DNA of 64,000 bases. Origin: UBA5951 sp009936885 (lineage in GTDB: Bacteria; Pseudomonadota; Alphaproteobacteria; Puniceispirillales; Puniceispirillaceae). Every line of letters starts with the position of its first letter. Positions within the stretch are counted from its first letter, which is position 1. Positions 8,602 to 17,922 of the stretch are shown in pieces. The notes beneath the pieces were generated by a model. It made no database searches. It had not been told where the DNA came from and saw nothing but the letters and a program-made list of their open reading frames with translations. The stretch spans positions 1 through 64,000 of the forward strand of contig CALKVA010000007.1 of NCBI GenBank assembly GCA_937996625.1, given 5' to 3'. The translations under genes were made by a program, and so were the position numbers.

Positions 8602-9915
8602 ATGGCTAGTGAACAAATAACCTATGAGGACGAGCAGATTGAGTTGCCTAATGCGCTGGAAGATACTGAAATCGCAAGGCTAATGAAGCTTGTTGGTGAC
8701 TCAGATTACAAAAAGTCAGAAGATGCACCAACTCGTCAGAAAGAGGCCTTTAAGCCAAGAACACTTGTCGAGATAGCAATGGAGGCACAGCAAAAGCGTG
8801 ATGAAGACGAAAAGCCGGCTAAAATAGAACCAATTAAGACTGAAAATTTAATCGATAAGGAAGATATAAAGGGCCAAGAAATAGAAACTGTCAGTGATAG
8901 CTTAAATACAGACAGCACTGCACCCCAAAAAGCAACTGCTAAGACGGAGAAACTAAGCTCAAATGACTCAGACACAACTTCTCAAGCTAACAAAGATACC
9001 GCGGAAATAGCGCCCACAGAAAAGCTTAATTCATCTGATAAGCTACAGAGCCCTGATGAGACTTCAACAGGTCGAGAAGCAGCACAAGAGTTAGCGGTTT
9101 CAGAAGATATTGAAATTGATAAAAACTCCAGAATGGAAAATACGCAAGATGACTTTGCTGAGCGAACGGAAACAGAAACCGAACTTTCAAAGGCTATTCA
9201 GAACCCAGCAATTCGCTATGATGAAGGGTATCGTACTGGCGTGGAAGCTGGAAAAAATGAAATGAAGGAAGCATTAGAACAAAAGTTCTCTGAGCAACAA
9301 AACACTTTTGAAGCGCTAATAAACAGCCTTACCAGAATGAGTTTTGCTGAAACAAAAGAATTGGAAAAAGATATTCAAGCCGCCATTTTAAAGCTTGCGA
9401 GCGATCGAGTGGGAGTTGCCATACTAGATATGCCAGAGAGCTTTCTCGCCAGAATTGAGCATCTTATGACCCGTATTGGCAAAAGTGTGGATAGTCCTGT
9501 AATCAAATTAAACAAGGAAGATCTTGTACATATTGAGAGGGTAAAAGAACAACACGATACCTTATCGAAAATACGCTTTGTCGAAGAAGAGACGTTAAAC
9601 CATGGTGATATTTCCATTAGTTTATCCGGAATCGAAATAGAAGATATTTTGGAAAATAGAATGAATTTCTTACCTTTAGATTCAAATATACAAATAAATA
9701 TCGAACAGCCTAACTCAGAGGCGAAACCCGAGATATCAGATTTATCTGAAACAATTAATACTGTGACTGAAGGGGATAATATCTCAAACAAAGTTGCAGA
9801 AAATAAAAACCCCGAGTTTGAAGATACCAAGGCTTTAGAGCAGGAAATTGAAAGTGACAAAATAGATATTGGAGATAAAAGCACCGATATTGATAACAAA
9901 GAAGAGTTGTCATGA
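8602..9915 (+). CDS. fliH: Flagellar export ATPase regulator FliH, with long acidic extensions
   Basis: FliH binds the export ATPase FliI and links it to the C ring. The recognisable core is about residues 205-350, including YDEGYRTGVEAGKNEM, a long coiled coil, and the C-terminal FliI-binding fold ending near GIEIEDILENR. Residues 1-200 and about 360-437 are low-complexity, rich in Glu, Asp, Lys, Ser and Thr, and probably disordered. The total of 437 residues is nearly twice the usual FliH length. Position before fliI, with an ATGA overlap, supports the call. Confidence 0.85.
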   Translation: MASEQITYEDEQIELPNALEDTEIARLMKLVGDSDYKKSEDAPTRQKEAFKPRTLVEIAMEAQQKRDEDEKPAKIEPIKTENLIDKEDIKGQEIETVSDSLNTDSTAPQKATAKTEKLSSNDSDTTSQANKDTAEIAPTEKLNSSDKLQSPDETSTGREAAQELAVSEDIEIDKNSRMENTQDDFAERTETETELSKAIQNPAIRYDEGYRTGVEAGKNEMKEALEQKFSEQQNTFEALINSLTRMSFAETKELEKDIQAAILKLASDRVGVAILDMPESFLARIEHLMTRIGKSVDSPVIKLNKEDLVHIERVKEQHDTLSKIRFVEEETLNHGDISISLSGIEIEDILENRMNFLPLDSNIQINIEQPNSEAKPEISDLSETINTVTEGDNISNKVAENKNPEFEDTKALEQEIESDKIDIGDKSTDIDNKEELS

Positions 9916-11234
9916 TAGCTGTAAAAGAACGACTTACACAAAGTATCATGTCCATTATTGTAGATAAACCTATATCTATTTCAGGAAGAGTAAGCAAATA
10001 TGATGGACAAATGGTGGAATGTGACGGTTTTCCGGCTACAATAGGCTCATTATGTCAGATTGAAACTGAAACAGGTATGCCTGCAACAGCAGAAATAATC
10101 GGATTCCATGGGGGACATAATCTATTAAGCTTGCATGATTATGGGGCGCGCATCAGTGTTGGTGCTAGGGTACGGGTTGTTGATGATGGCTATATGATAC
10201 CTGTTGGTGAAGGTTTACTGGGACGTGTTACCGATGCTCTTGGTACGCCATTGGATGAAATGCCCCTTCCCCCGCTTGAAAGCAAATGGCCTCTTCTTGG
10301 AAAGGAATTAAATCCGCTTGCCAAAAACCCGGTAGACACTCCGCTGGATGTTGGCGTGCGAGCAATAAATAGTCTTCTTACTGTCGGTAGGGGACAACGA
10401 ATTGGCATTATTGCTGGTTCTGGTGTCGGCAAATCAGTTTTACTCGGAATGATGAGTAGATATACGGAAGCAGACATTGTTGTGGTTGGAATGATAGGAG
10501 AGCGAGGAAGGGAAGTTGGCAGCTTTGTAAATACTATTCTAACAGGTGAAGCCAAAAAAAGAACAGCTATCGTTGCTGTGCCAGCAGACCGGTCTCCGCT
10601 ATTACGAATAAGAGGCGCTGAGAGGGCAACAGCCATCGCAGAATATTTTCGTGACCAGGGCAAAAACGTCCTTCTTATTATGGACTCACTTACAAGAGTT
10701 GCACATGCGCGTCGTGAGATTGGTCTTGCGCTCGGCGAGCAACCAACCTCAAAGGGTTATCCGCCATCTGTAGTATCTATGATTCCACGTCTAATTGAAA
10801 GAACAGGGAGCGGTGTTAAAAATCAGGGAACCATAACATCTATTTACACAGTACTTGCAGATGGAGATGATGCAAATGACCCTGTTGTTGATACCGCTCG
10901 CGCCATTTTGGATGGTCATATTCTTTTATCCAGAAAGCAAACTCAAATGGGTATTTATCCTGCCATAGATGTGCCTATGTCCGTAAGTCGAGTAATGACA
11001 GAAATTACAGATGAAAATCTGCAGAAAAGTGCACAGAAATTCCGCCGGCTTGTCTCTATTTATATGGAAAATCGTGATTTAATTTTAATGGGTGGCTACA
11101 CATCTGGGCAAGATTTAGAATTAGATGAGGCAGTTGCACTTTGGCCACGATTAATGGCTCACATTCAACAGGCTGAAACAGAAAAGGCCGATTTTATAAT
11201 GAGCAAAGATGCCTTAAATAACCTTATGAGATAA
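9912..11234 (+). CDS. fliI: Flagellar type III export ATPase FliI
   Basis: FliI is the F1-beta-like hexameric ATPase that energises and unfolds substrates at the flagellar export gate. The 440-residue protein has Walker A GSGVGKS (169-175), followed by VVGMIGERGREV (the catalytic Glu loop), Walker B LLIMDSLTRVAHARREI, and the type III export signature PPSVVSMIPRLIERTG. The start ATG overlaps the fliH stop. It forms a complex with FliH and FliJ encoded on either side. Confidence 0.98.
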   Translation: MIAVKERLTQSIMSIIVDKPISISGRVSKYDGQMVECDGFPATIGSLCQIETETGMPATAEIIGFHGGHNLLSLHDYGARISVGARVRVVDDGYMIPVGEGLLGRVTDALGTPLDEMPLPPLESKWPLLGKELNPLAKNPVDTPLDVGVRAINSLLTVGRGQRIGIIAGSGVGKSVLLGMMSRYTEADIVVVGMIGERGREVGSFVNTILTGEAKKRTAIVAVPADRSPLLRIRGAERATAIAEYFRDQGKNVLLIMDSLTRVAHARREIGLALGEQPTSKGYPPSVVSMIPRLIERTGSGVKNQGTITSIYTVLADGDDANDPVVDTARAILDGHILLSRKQTQMGIYPAIDVPMSVSRVMTEITDENLQKSAQKFRRLVSIYMENRDLILMGGYTSGQDLELDEAVALWPRLMAHIQQAETEKADFIMSKDALNNLMR

Positions 11235-11266
11235 AACTTTCATTTAAAAGATAGTGCTACATTACC

Positions 11267-11692
11267 ATGAAACAGAAATCAATATATGAGCGATATACGC
11301 TAAAACAGAAAATTGATATCTCAAAAAGAGCAGACACAATGCGCACACTCAGCTCAGAGCTAAACAAATCACAAGAACTAGCAAAGCAATTATCTGAAAT
11401 TGCCAAGCAAACTGAAATCAAACCAGGAGAGACAAACGCAATGTCGTTACGTTCTTCTTCTTGGTATAGCACTATTGTACAAGAGCAGTTGGAGACAACT
11501 GAAAATCGAAATAAATTTTTACAACAGGAAGTAGATGACAACCGAAAAATACTTGCCAAAGCGGTACATCGAAAAAACAAATCCGAAGAAGCATGGCATC
11601 GACATGAAGCTGTAGAACAAGCGAATAAAGAAGATAAATTTGAGCAAGACCTACTTGGCAGAAAAAGAAATATCAGCAATTTTGGAAACTAG
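11267..11692 (+). CDS. fliJ: Flagellar export protein FliJ
   Basis: This is a 141-residue, highly charged, coiled-coil protein lying 32 nt after fliI, the standard place for FliJ. FliJ is the stalk of the export ATPase, resembling the gamma subunit of F-type ATPases, and recycles export chaperones. Sequence conservation in FliJ is low, so the assignment rests on size, predicted helix, charge pattern (QQEVDDNRKILAKAVHRKNK) and position. It is the last gene before a sigma-54 promoter that starts a new operon. Confidence 0.8.
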   Translation: MKQKSIYERYTLKQKIDISKRADTMRTLSSELNKSQELAKQLSEIAKQTEIKPGETNAMSLRSSSWYSTIVQEQLETTENRNKFLQQEVDDNRKILAKAVHRKNKSEEAWHRHEAVEQANKEDKFEQDLLGRKRNISNFGN

Positions 11693-11743
11693 TAGTCCAA
11701 TCTTCAAGGAACTCAGAGACCATATTATAGTGTGTTAAATAAT

Positions 11744-11759
11744 TGGCATTTTTTTTGCA
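11744..11759 (+). promoter_or_regulatory. Sigma-54 promoter for fliK-fliL-fliM-fliN
   Basis: The sequence TGGCATTTTTTTTGCA has GG at 11745-11746 and GC at 11757-11758, 10 nt apart. It sits in the 122-nt gap after fliJ, with a predicted transcription start near 11770 and the fliK start at 11815. Confidence 0.88.
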
Positions 11760-11814
11760 TCTGTTGTGGATAGTTTCAATTCCAGTGCAAAGATTCCAGA
11801 GTTAAATTCATAGT

Positions 11815-13329
11815 ATGACACACATTACCAGCGGCACAAATGCCAGCCTTTCATCTTCCCATACAACACAGCAAACAGATACTGCTGACAATAAGACTGA
11901 AACCTTGTTTGATAGTTTGTTTTCAATTGTAAGTGAGCTAGATTCACAAGCAGTAGGACTCATAACAAGCAGATTGTCCCAAGCAGGCTTGATTGAACCT
12001 GAACTCAATTCAGATGCTGAAAATTTTGCCTTATTTACAGATACTCCTATCAGCAATATAAACACCCTTTTTAAGAGAGGGGATGCCGCCGAAAATTCAA
12101 TTAATGGCTCATTGATAGAGCAGCTAAACTCACTTCTCGATAATGGACATCTAAATAACAGCGATACCGTAACAGATTCGCTAGAGCAGAGTTTTTCTGG
12201 AGAGCCCGCAAACAAGATAGGTAATTTAAATGCGCTTGCCGCTAATTCTGAAAAGATTGGCGAACTTCCAATTCAAAATAACCAGCGTTTTTCTAATCCC
12301 CACCGTCCCTACTTAAACGCTAATGCAAACCAGCCACACGCAATTAATACAGCCAGCAATACACATAACATGCAAGGTAGTGATAAACTCTCACATGTTG
12401 TGAAACTAATTGAACAAGCTATTCTCTCAAGAAAAGCAGCTCAGCCTGCATCGCAGACAACAGCTGAGATGAAATCCTCTCCCAAATTGACCGAAACTAG
12501 CGCATTGGATGAAGCTGTAGAGGCTGTGAGTGAGCTTAAAAATATGCAGAAGGGAAAAATCAGTTTAGATATAATTGGTAACCCCAAAAAAACGGAGATA
12601 GCTGACTTATCTAAAGATACGCCCAATAATAAAAATATCCTAAATGCTCCAGAAATTAAAAATGCCGCCATCAATCAGGCATCGCCAGGCGCGCCAAATA
12701 GCAAGAATAGCATGCCAGAAATTAGCACCCAAACTTCAACAAGGCAGGTAGAGCTAAGTCAACAATTCAATAATAATTCGGCAGGTCAGACGCATACTCA
12801 GATTATAGGCACTGATATGCATTCAGGCGGCGATGGCGGACAAGATAGCAACGAGCATCAACAACCATCTCAGCCCCTTCGAACAACATCGCCCCTTTCT
12901 GCTGTTCAAAAGCTTGATATGGCAGATAAAGCTTGGAAGGAAGCATTAGTACGACAGGTTGAAATGCAATTGAAAGAAGGTGGCAAAACAGTTGATCTGT
13001 CCCTAAACCCTAAACAATTAGGCAAAATGACCGTTTCAATCAACATGGTCGGTGATGATACCTCTATACAAATATCAACAGAAACCTCTGCAGCGGCAAC
13101 GTTGTTATTAGAATCAGAGAGCAAACTGGCACACATGATGCAGGATATTGGTTTGAGGTTAAATCTGCTTCAAGCAGGTTTATCAGACAAAAATGATAAA
13201 AAATCAGGTCAGAATGAGCATAGCAAAGATTCAAGCAAAACAGTTCGAGATTCTTCTGATGATGAAACAGAAATAAACAAAATAAATTTAAATATATTAG
13301 ATAAATCGATTTTAAATATAGTTGCATGA
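11815..13329 (+). CDS. fliK: Flagellar hook-length control protein FliK
   Basis: FliK measures hook length and switches export specificity by acting on FlhB. The 504-residue protein has a long Ser/Asn/Gln-rich, probably unfolded N-terminal ruler region (1-360). The conserved C-terminal FliK domain (about 375-460) contains VEMQLKEGGKTVDLSLNPKQLGKM-type sequence, that is, the L-x-P-x-x-L-G motif. A charged tail follows. It is the first gene after a sigma-54 promoter and precedes fliL and fliM. Confidence 0.88.
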   Translation: MTHITSGTNASLSSSHTTQQTDTADNKTETLFDSLFSIVSELDSQAVGLITSRLSQAGLIEPELNSDAENFALFTDTPISNINTLFKRGDAAENSINGSLIEQLNSLLDNGHLNNSDTVTDSLEQSFSGEPANKIGNLNALAANSEKIGELPIQNNQRFSNPHRPYLNANANQPHAINTASNTHNMQGSDKLSHVVKLIEQAILSRKAAQPASQTTAEMKSSPKLTETSALDEAVEAVSELKNMQKGKISLDIIGNPKKTEIADLSKDTPNNKNILNAPEIKNAAINQASPGAPNSKNSMPEISTQTSTRQVELSQQFNNNSAGQTHTQIIGTDMHSGGDGGQDSNEHQQPSQPLRTTSPLSAVQKLDMADKAWKEALVRQVEMQLKEGGKTVDLSLNPKQLGKMTVSINMVGDDTSIQISTETSAAATLLLESESKLAHMMQDIGLRLNLLQAGLSDKNDKKSGQNEHSKDSSKTVRDSSDDETEINKINLNILDKSILNIVA

Positions 13330-13356
13330 TCTTATGATAAGTTAAAGGAATGCGAA

Positions 13357-13932
13357 ATGGCTGAAGAAGTAGAAGAAGAAAAGAAATCTAAAGGTGGTTT
13401 GATCAAAATCATTCTTTTGGTGGTAGGCGGCATTATGCTTGTTGCGACAGGCCTTGGAGTTGGTTATTTCGTATTCGGAAGTAGTCAACCAGATCCATCT
13501 GAAGAAATCGAAAGTATCATCGAGAGAAAAATGGAAGAGGCTGAGGCTGCAAAGTCAGAGTCAGATAACGCATCTCCTAAGAAAGTTTCAAAAGAAACAC
13601 CTGAACAGGAGAATTTTGTCACTATTTATTACGAATTTCCAGGAACCTTCACTACGAACTTAAGAGGTTCACGTAAAATGCTTCAGGTAGGCATCGGCGT
13701 TTCAACACAATATGACGATACGGTTATGGTAAATGTTGAAGCGCATGAATTGGCACTGCGTTCGACCGTGTTAGGTATTCTGAGCGAATTCAGTGAAGAA
13801 GACGTGCAAGGCACAAACGGTAAAGCTGCTCTTGCGTCTGCGCTCAAAGAAGGCATAAATAGTAAATTAACATTATTAGAAAACTTTGGCGGCGTGCAAG
13901 AAGTACTATTTACTTCATTCGTCCTTAATTAA
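13357..13932 (+). CDS. fliL: Flagellar basal-body-associated protein FliL
   Basis: FliL is a single-pass inner-membrane protein that surrounds the stator and affects torque and mechanosensing. The 191-residue protein has a charged N-terminus, one membrane helix (about 15-38), an acidic linker, and the periplasmic FliL domain (about 85-190). That domain includes FTTNLRGSRKMLQVGIGV and ends in the typical VLFTSFVLN. It starts 27 nt after fliK and precedes fliM, as in most flagellar operons. Confidence 0.95.
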   Translation: MAEEVEEEKKSKGGLIKIILLVVGGIMLVATGLGVGYFVFGSSQPDPSEEIESIIERKMEEAEAAKSESDNASPKKVSKETPEQENFVTIYYEFPGTFTTNLRGSRKMLQVGIGVSTQYDDTVMVNVEAHELALRSTVLGILSEFSEEDVQGTNGKAALASALKEGINSKLTLLENFGGVQEVLFTSFVLN

Positions 13933-13959
13933 ACGTAAGCTTGTTAGGAGCATAAAACC

Positions 13960-14937
13960 GTGCCATCTACTCGTAAATTAAGCACAGAAGAAGTCAATGC
14001 GCTTATTGAAGGGCTAGATGGCGAAGATGAAGAGAAAATAACCTTTGAAGGGGCTGATGATAGTAATGTAAGACCGTTTGCATTTGGATCCGATGATTTG
14101 TCATTAATGGGGGATTATTACGCACTTCGCATGATTAATGAGAGGTTTGCTCGATTTTCAAGAAGTATTTTTTTACCGATGCTCAGAATACAGCCTCGTA
14201 TTTCCTCATTTCCACCAGAAGTGAAGTCGTTTGACGAGTATGCTGCAAATATTGATGGTTTCATGAGTATGAATGTAAGCCGTATGGAAGAATTACGCGG
14301 TAACATGATGATGGTTATTGATCCAACGTTTATATCTATCCTTACTAATGCTTATTATGGTGGCAAAATTGAGGGTCTTAAAAACAGACGCTCTGAATTC
14401 ACATCCACAGAAGATAGGCTCATCGAATTAATTACAAAACAGCTTAATGAAGTTCTTCAAGATGCTTGGAATGATTTAACACCAACAACTATTTCATATC
14501 AAAGCAGAGAAATTAATCCACAATTTGCATCATTTGTCGATGGCTCGGATCTAGTTGTTATTTGCTCATTTGTGGTACAACTTCCAAATATCGATGCGGC
14601 TACTTTTGATATCATTTACCCGTTGCAAATCCTAAAGCCAATTGCATCACAGCTCCGCTCTCGTGTTCAATCAGATACGTCATATGATGATGAAACATGG
14701 CGAGAGAGAATGGAAAAAGCAGTTCTTGAGATTCCGCTTAAAGTAAGAGCAAAATTAAGTGAGCCAAAACTGTCGATGAAATCGCTGTTAAACTTAAAAC
14801 AAGGTGACGTCTTTCCAATCCAAATCGGCGAAGGTGTTGAAATATTGATGGATGAAGAATTATTGTTCAGGGGCGAAATTGGTGATGTAAGCGGTCAGGC
14901 TGCGATTAGTTTGACGTCACGAATAACCAAAGTTTAG
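13960..14937 (+). CDS. fliM: Flagellar motor switch protein FliM
   Basis: FliM forms the C-ring wall and receives CheY-P, switching rotation direction. The 325-residue protein carries the N-terminal CheY-binding motif LSTEEVNALI (6-15), a CheC-like middle domain (about 45-230), and a SpoA/FliN-like C-terminal domain (about 255-322). The start codon is GTG, supported by TAGGAG 9-14 nt upstream. No chemotaxis gene is in this window, but the intact N-terminal motif implies that one exists elsewhere. Confidence 0.97.
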   Translation: MPSTRKLSTEEVNALIEGLDGEDEEKITFEGADDSNVRPFAFGSDDLSLMGDYYALRMINERFARFSRSIFLPMLRIQPRISSFPPEVKSFDEYAANIDGFMSMNVSRMEELRGNMMMVIDPTFISILTNAYYGGKIEGLKNRRSEFTSTEDRLIELITKQLNEVLQDAWNDLTPTTISYQSREINPQFASFVDGSDLVVICSFVVQLPNIDAATFDIIYPLQILKPIASQLRSRVQSDTSYDDETWRERMEKAVLEIPLKVRAKLSEPKLSMKSLLNLKQGDVFPIQIGEGVEILMDEELLFRGEIGDVSGQAAISLTSRITKV

Positions 14938-14995
14938 CGTTAATTATAGCTGGTAGTTTCAGCTAATCTCAAGAGAGAACAGAAAGGGCAAACAG

Positions 14996-15295
14996 ATGTC
15001 TGATGAAACCGAAACTAAAAACAAAGAAAATGTAGGTTATGATAACTTACGTATTCTGGAAAATATAGAGGTAAATCTGACTGTTGAAGTTGGTAGCGCC
15101 GAAATGAAGATTCGAGACTTATTAAGACTAAACGAAGGCTCTATTATTGAACTTGATAGGCTAGCAGGAGACCCGCTAGATATTCTGGCCAATGGTACTA
15201 TGATAGCTAAAGGTGAAGTTGTTATGGTGGGAGAAAGATTCGGTATTCGCTTCTCGGAAATTGTATCGCCAGAAAAAAGAGTAGAAAGCCTATAG
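14996..15295 (+). CDS. fliN: Flagellar motor switch protein FliN
   Basis: FliN forms the lower C ring and docks FliH/FliI. The 99-residue protein is essentially one SpoA domain: VNLTVEVGSAEMKIRDLL, then LNEGSIIELDRLAGDPLDI, NGTMIAKGEVV and FGIRFSEIV. A short charged N-terminal arm (1-20) precedes it. It is the last gene of the fliK-L-M-N set; the 193-nt gap after it holds a new sigma-54 promoter. Confidence 0.97.
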   Translation: MSDETETKNKENVGYDNLRILENIEVNLTVEVGSAEMKIRDLLRLNEGSIIELDRLAGDPLDILANGTMIAKGEVVMVGERFGIRFSEIVSPEKRVESL

Positions 15296-15432
15296 AAGCA
15301 GAAAGAACAAATTTTAAAAAATAAGTCAATATAATGACGTCAGTATTTTTTAATTATAAATTTGATAAAATCCAATTATAAAATATATTAAATACAATAA
15401 CTTAAGTATATTAATAAAATTACTTTAAGAAA

Positions 15433-15448
15433 TGGCATGTGTTTTGCC
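15433..15448 (+). promoter_or_regulatory. Sigma-54 promoter for fliO-fliP-fliQ-fliR-flhB
   Basis: The sequence TGGCATGTGTTTTGCC has GG at 15434-15435 and GC at 15446-15447, 10 nt apart. The predicted transcription start is near 15459, about 30 nt before fliO. The preceding 130 nt (15300-15430) are extremely AT-rich, typical of an upstream activator or IHF-bending region. Confidence 0.9.
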
Positions 15449-15488
15449 TTTGTAAAACATCTTATTCAATTAAGGGTTTTTCAAAGAT

Positions 15489-15974
15489 ATGGTTGCCATC
15501 AATCCATTTAGTTATGAACAAGTTGCTGTAATATTTATATTCCTATCTATTCTAGTAGGTGTATTGCTTTTTGTGCGCAATAATAAAGGCAAATTAAAAC
15601 TCAAACTACAACCTGAAAAATCCATTTCTATTCTAGAAGACACCGCCATCTCCCAAACCGAGCGACTTCGCTTAGTTAAGGTTGGAGATGAAACTTTTTT
15701 AATGTCTTGCGCTAAAGGGCATCCCCCCCAACTCATTAGGCTAGACCCAGAAAATACTGCGGCCAAACATGCAGAACAGCAAATAGCTGAAAACCAGAGA
15801 ATATCAAAATCTTCTCGTATCAGGTCACCCTTTGGCAACAGAGCAGAACAATCGCAAAAAGCGAATGTGAATAGCCAAATGGGCGGAAAAACCAAGCTAG
15901 CCGAAACTGAGTCGATATTTGATGCAATAAAGCAAGCGCGCGATAAAAACCCCTTACTAGGATTAGATAAATGA
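15489..15974 (+). CDS. fliO: Flagellar export gate assembly protein FliO
   Basis: FliO is a small membrane protein that helps the FliP ring of the export gate to assemble. The 161-residue protein has one N-terminal membrane helix (about 10-28). A cytoplasmic beta-rich segment follows with LRLVKVGDETFLMSC, the family's conserved stretch, then a charged, disordered tail. It overlaps fliP by 4 nt (ATGA). Confidence 0.88.
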   Translation: MVAINPFSYEQVAVIFIFLSILVGVLLFVRNNKGKLKLKLQPEKSISILEDTAISQTERLRLVKVGDETFLMSCAKGHPPQLIRLDPENTAAKHAEQQIAENQRISKSSRIRSPFGNRAEQSQKANVNSQMGGKTKLAETESIFDAIKQARDKNPLLGLDK

Positions 15975-16813
15975 ATTTATTATCGTGGACAAAATTAGAA
16001 ACAAAATCTGCAAATTTTAAGCGGTCTCGCACAAAAATATTGGTGTTGCTATTCGCATATATTTTTTGTTTCAGTATATTTGGCGGTAACACCGCTTTTG
16101 CTCAAACGGCTTTAGAGACAAGCTTATCAGGTCTACCCGCGCTAAATGTAATTAATGGTGATGGTGCAACTGGCACCACCTATTCCTTATCATTACAAAT
16201 TTTAGCCCTTATGACAGCGTTAACTATTCTTCCCTCTCTTGTATTAGGAATGACCTCTTTTACCAGAGTCATAATAGTCTTATCAATCCTCAGACAAGCA
16301 ATGGGTACACAGCAAACACCCCCTAATCAGGTTCTTATTGCAATAGCGCTATTTCTAACTTTTTTTATTATGGCTCCCACATTTGAGACTTTATATGATG
16401 ACGCCATTTCACCCTATCTAGATGGGCAAATGGCAGCAGATACAGCCCTAGCGGATGGCACAGATGTTATGAAACGGTTTCTAGTTCAAAACACCAGAAT
16501 CACAGACTTGAATATGTTCTCGGACATGGTTGGCATTTCAAATTATGAGTCGCCAGAGGATGTGCCTCTTTCAATATTATTACCCGCATTTATTACATCA
16601 GAGCTAAAAACAGCATTTCAAATTGGCTTCCTTCTTTTCTTGCCTTTCCTTGTGATTGACATGGTTATTGCCTCTATTTTGATGTCTCTTGGCATGATGA
16701 TGTTAAGCCCGATGCTGGTAGCTATGCCATTTAAACTATTATTATTTGTTTTGGTAGATGGCTGGGCAATGACGGTTGGCTCACTCGTTGCCACCTATTC
16801 TATCGGTGTATAA
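15971..16813 (+). CDS. fliP: Flagellar export gate protein FliP
   Basis: FliP forms the core pentamer of the export gate. The 280-residue protein has a cleavable-type signal (about 18-45), then the FliP signature (SLQILALMTALTILPSLVLGMTSF-like and QQTPPNQVLIAIALFLTFF) and the C-terminal helices ending in VDGWAMTVGSL. The N-terminus carries about 20 extra residues before the hydrophobic signal, so an internal start is possible, but the ATGA overlap with fliO favours the given start. Confidence 0.97.
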   Translation: MNLLSWTKLETKSANFKRSRTKILVLLFAYIFCFSIFGGNTAFAQTALETSLSGLPALNVINGDGATGTTYSLSLQILALMTALTILPSLVLGMTSFTRVIIVLSILRQAMGTQQTPPNQVLIAIALFLTFFIMAPTFETLYDDAISPYLDGQMAADTALADGTDVMKRFLVQNTRITDLNMFSDMVGISNYESPEDVPLSILLPAFITSELKTAFQIGFLLFLPFLVIDMVIASILMSLGMMMLSPMLVAMPFKLLLFVLVDGWAMTVGSLVATYSIGV

Positions 16814-16815
16814 AA

Positions 16816-17094
16816 ATGAATAGCGCAAATTTATTTGATCAGAATGTCGAGTTTTTACGAATTGCCTTTTGGCAGATTATTATTGCTGCTGGACCGTTGC
16901 TGGCAATTGCCCTTGCAGTAGGACTTATTATAGGTATCATTCAAGCGGCTACATCAATCAACGAAATGACCTTAAGTTTTGTTCCAAAGCTTGTCATCGT
17001 AATGATATCATTTGGACTTCTTTCTAGCTTTATTTTAACTCAACTATCTGATTATTTTGGGTTTATTTTTGATCAAATTGTAAACATTAGCTAA
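16816..17094 (+). CDS. fliQ: Flagellar export gate protein FliQ
   Basis: FliQ is a 92-residue two-helix membrane protein that wraps the FliP/FliR core of the export gate. Helix 1 contains WQIIIAAGPLLAIALAVGL and helix 2 SFVPKLVIVMISFGLLSSFI. The family motif IIGIIQAATSINEMTLSFVPK is intact. It starts 2 nt after fliP. Confidence 0.97.
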   Translation: MNSANLFDQNVEFLRIAFWQIIIAAGPLLAIALAVGLIIGIIQAATSINEMTLSFVPKLVIVMISFGLLSSFILTQLSDYFGFIFDQIVNIS

Positions 17095-17100
17095 TCTGTA

Positions 17101-17922
17101 ATGCTTCCATTTACCACTCAATCAATGACGGGACTGCCAGGACTTGAGCTACAAGGGCTTATCACAATTATTTTACAGTTTTTCATAGCCATGTTACGAA
17201 TAGGCGCGTTTCTTATCTCTTCCCCACTGCTTGGCGCAAGATGGGTTCCATTACAAGTAAGATTAACAATGAGTGTCATGTTGACACTTGTTATTTGGCA
17301 ATATACGACCCCTGTCAGTGTAGAAGTGCTTACCTCAAATCAGGCAATATTTATTGTATTTTCTGAAATTATTATTGGGCTTTCTGCAGGTCTCATTCTA
17401 ACAATCTGGTTTTCGGCTGTTATGCTAGCGGGTGAGAAAGTAGCAGCCTCATCGGGATTAAGTTTTGCTGCGCAAATAGACCCGTCCACTGGTGGTCAAA
17501 CTCCTGTTGTTAGCCAAATTTTTTACCTTTTTATGTTAGTATTATTCACAAGTACTGATGGCCACCTAGTAGCCATAAACACCATGTTAGATTCCTATCA
17601 GATTTTACCAATTGGTATTATACCATCATTTGATATTTTTATATCCGCTGGAATTAGTGCAGCAGGTACGATGTTTTATGCAGCCTCCATAATCATGCTG
17701 CCATTTGCTATAATTTTATTATTGATTAACGTCAGTATTGGTATAATTACCCGTTCTGCTCCATCTTTGAATCTATTTTCAATTGGTTTCCCAATAACTC
17801 TTATAGGTATATTTTTCGTTTTATATTTTTCAGTTAGTTCTCTGGGAAATTCATTGAGTAATTTAACAGATGCAAGCTTGATAAACTTACAAGAAATTAT
17901 GGAGGGTTTATTTAGTGGCTGA
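17101..17922 (+). CDS. fliR: Flagellar export gate protein FliR
   Basis: FliR completes the FliP5-FliQ4-FliR1 export gate. The 273-residue protein is hydrophobic throughout with about six membrane segments. It contains the family stretches GARWVPLQVRLTMSV and AAQIDPSTGGQTPVVSQIF. Its end overlaps the flhB start by 8 nt. Confidence 0.97.
   Translation: MLPFTTQSMTGLPGLELQGLITIILQFFIAMLRIGAFLISSPLLGARWVPLQVRLTMSVMLTLVIWQYTTPVSVEVLTSNQAIFIVFSEIIIGLSAGLILTIWFSAVMLAGEKVAASSGLSFAAQIDPSTGGQTPVVSQIFYLFMLVLFTSTDGHLVAINTMLDSYQILPIGIIPSFDIFISAGISAAGTMFYAASIIMLPFAIILLLINVSIGIITRSAPSLNLFSIGFPITLIGIFFVLYFSVSSLGNSLSNLTDASLINLQEIMEGLFSG

Noticed and set aside
9375..9941. 188-codon open frame on the minus strand opposite fliH
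   Set aside because: It is antisense to the fliH C-terminus, Ser/Ile/Leu-rich as expected for the complement of Glu/Asp/Asn-rich coding sequence, and has no ribosome site or recognisable domain.
10190..10663. 157-codon open frame on the minus strand opposite fliI
   Set aside because: It lies inside the conserved ATPase core of fliI; no domain and no start signal.
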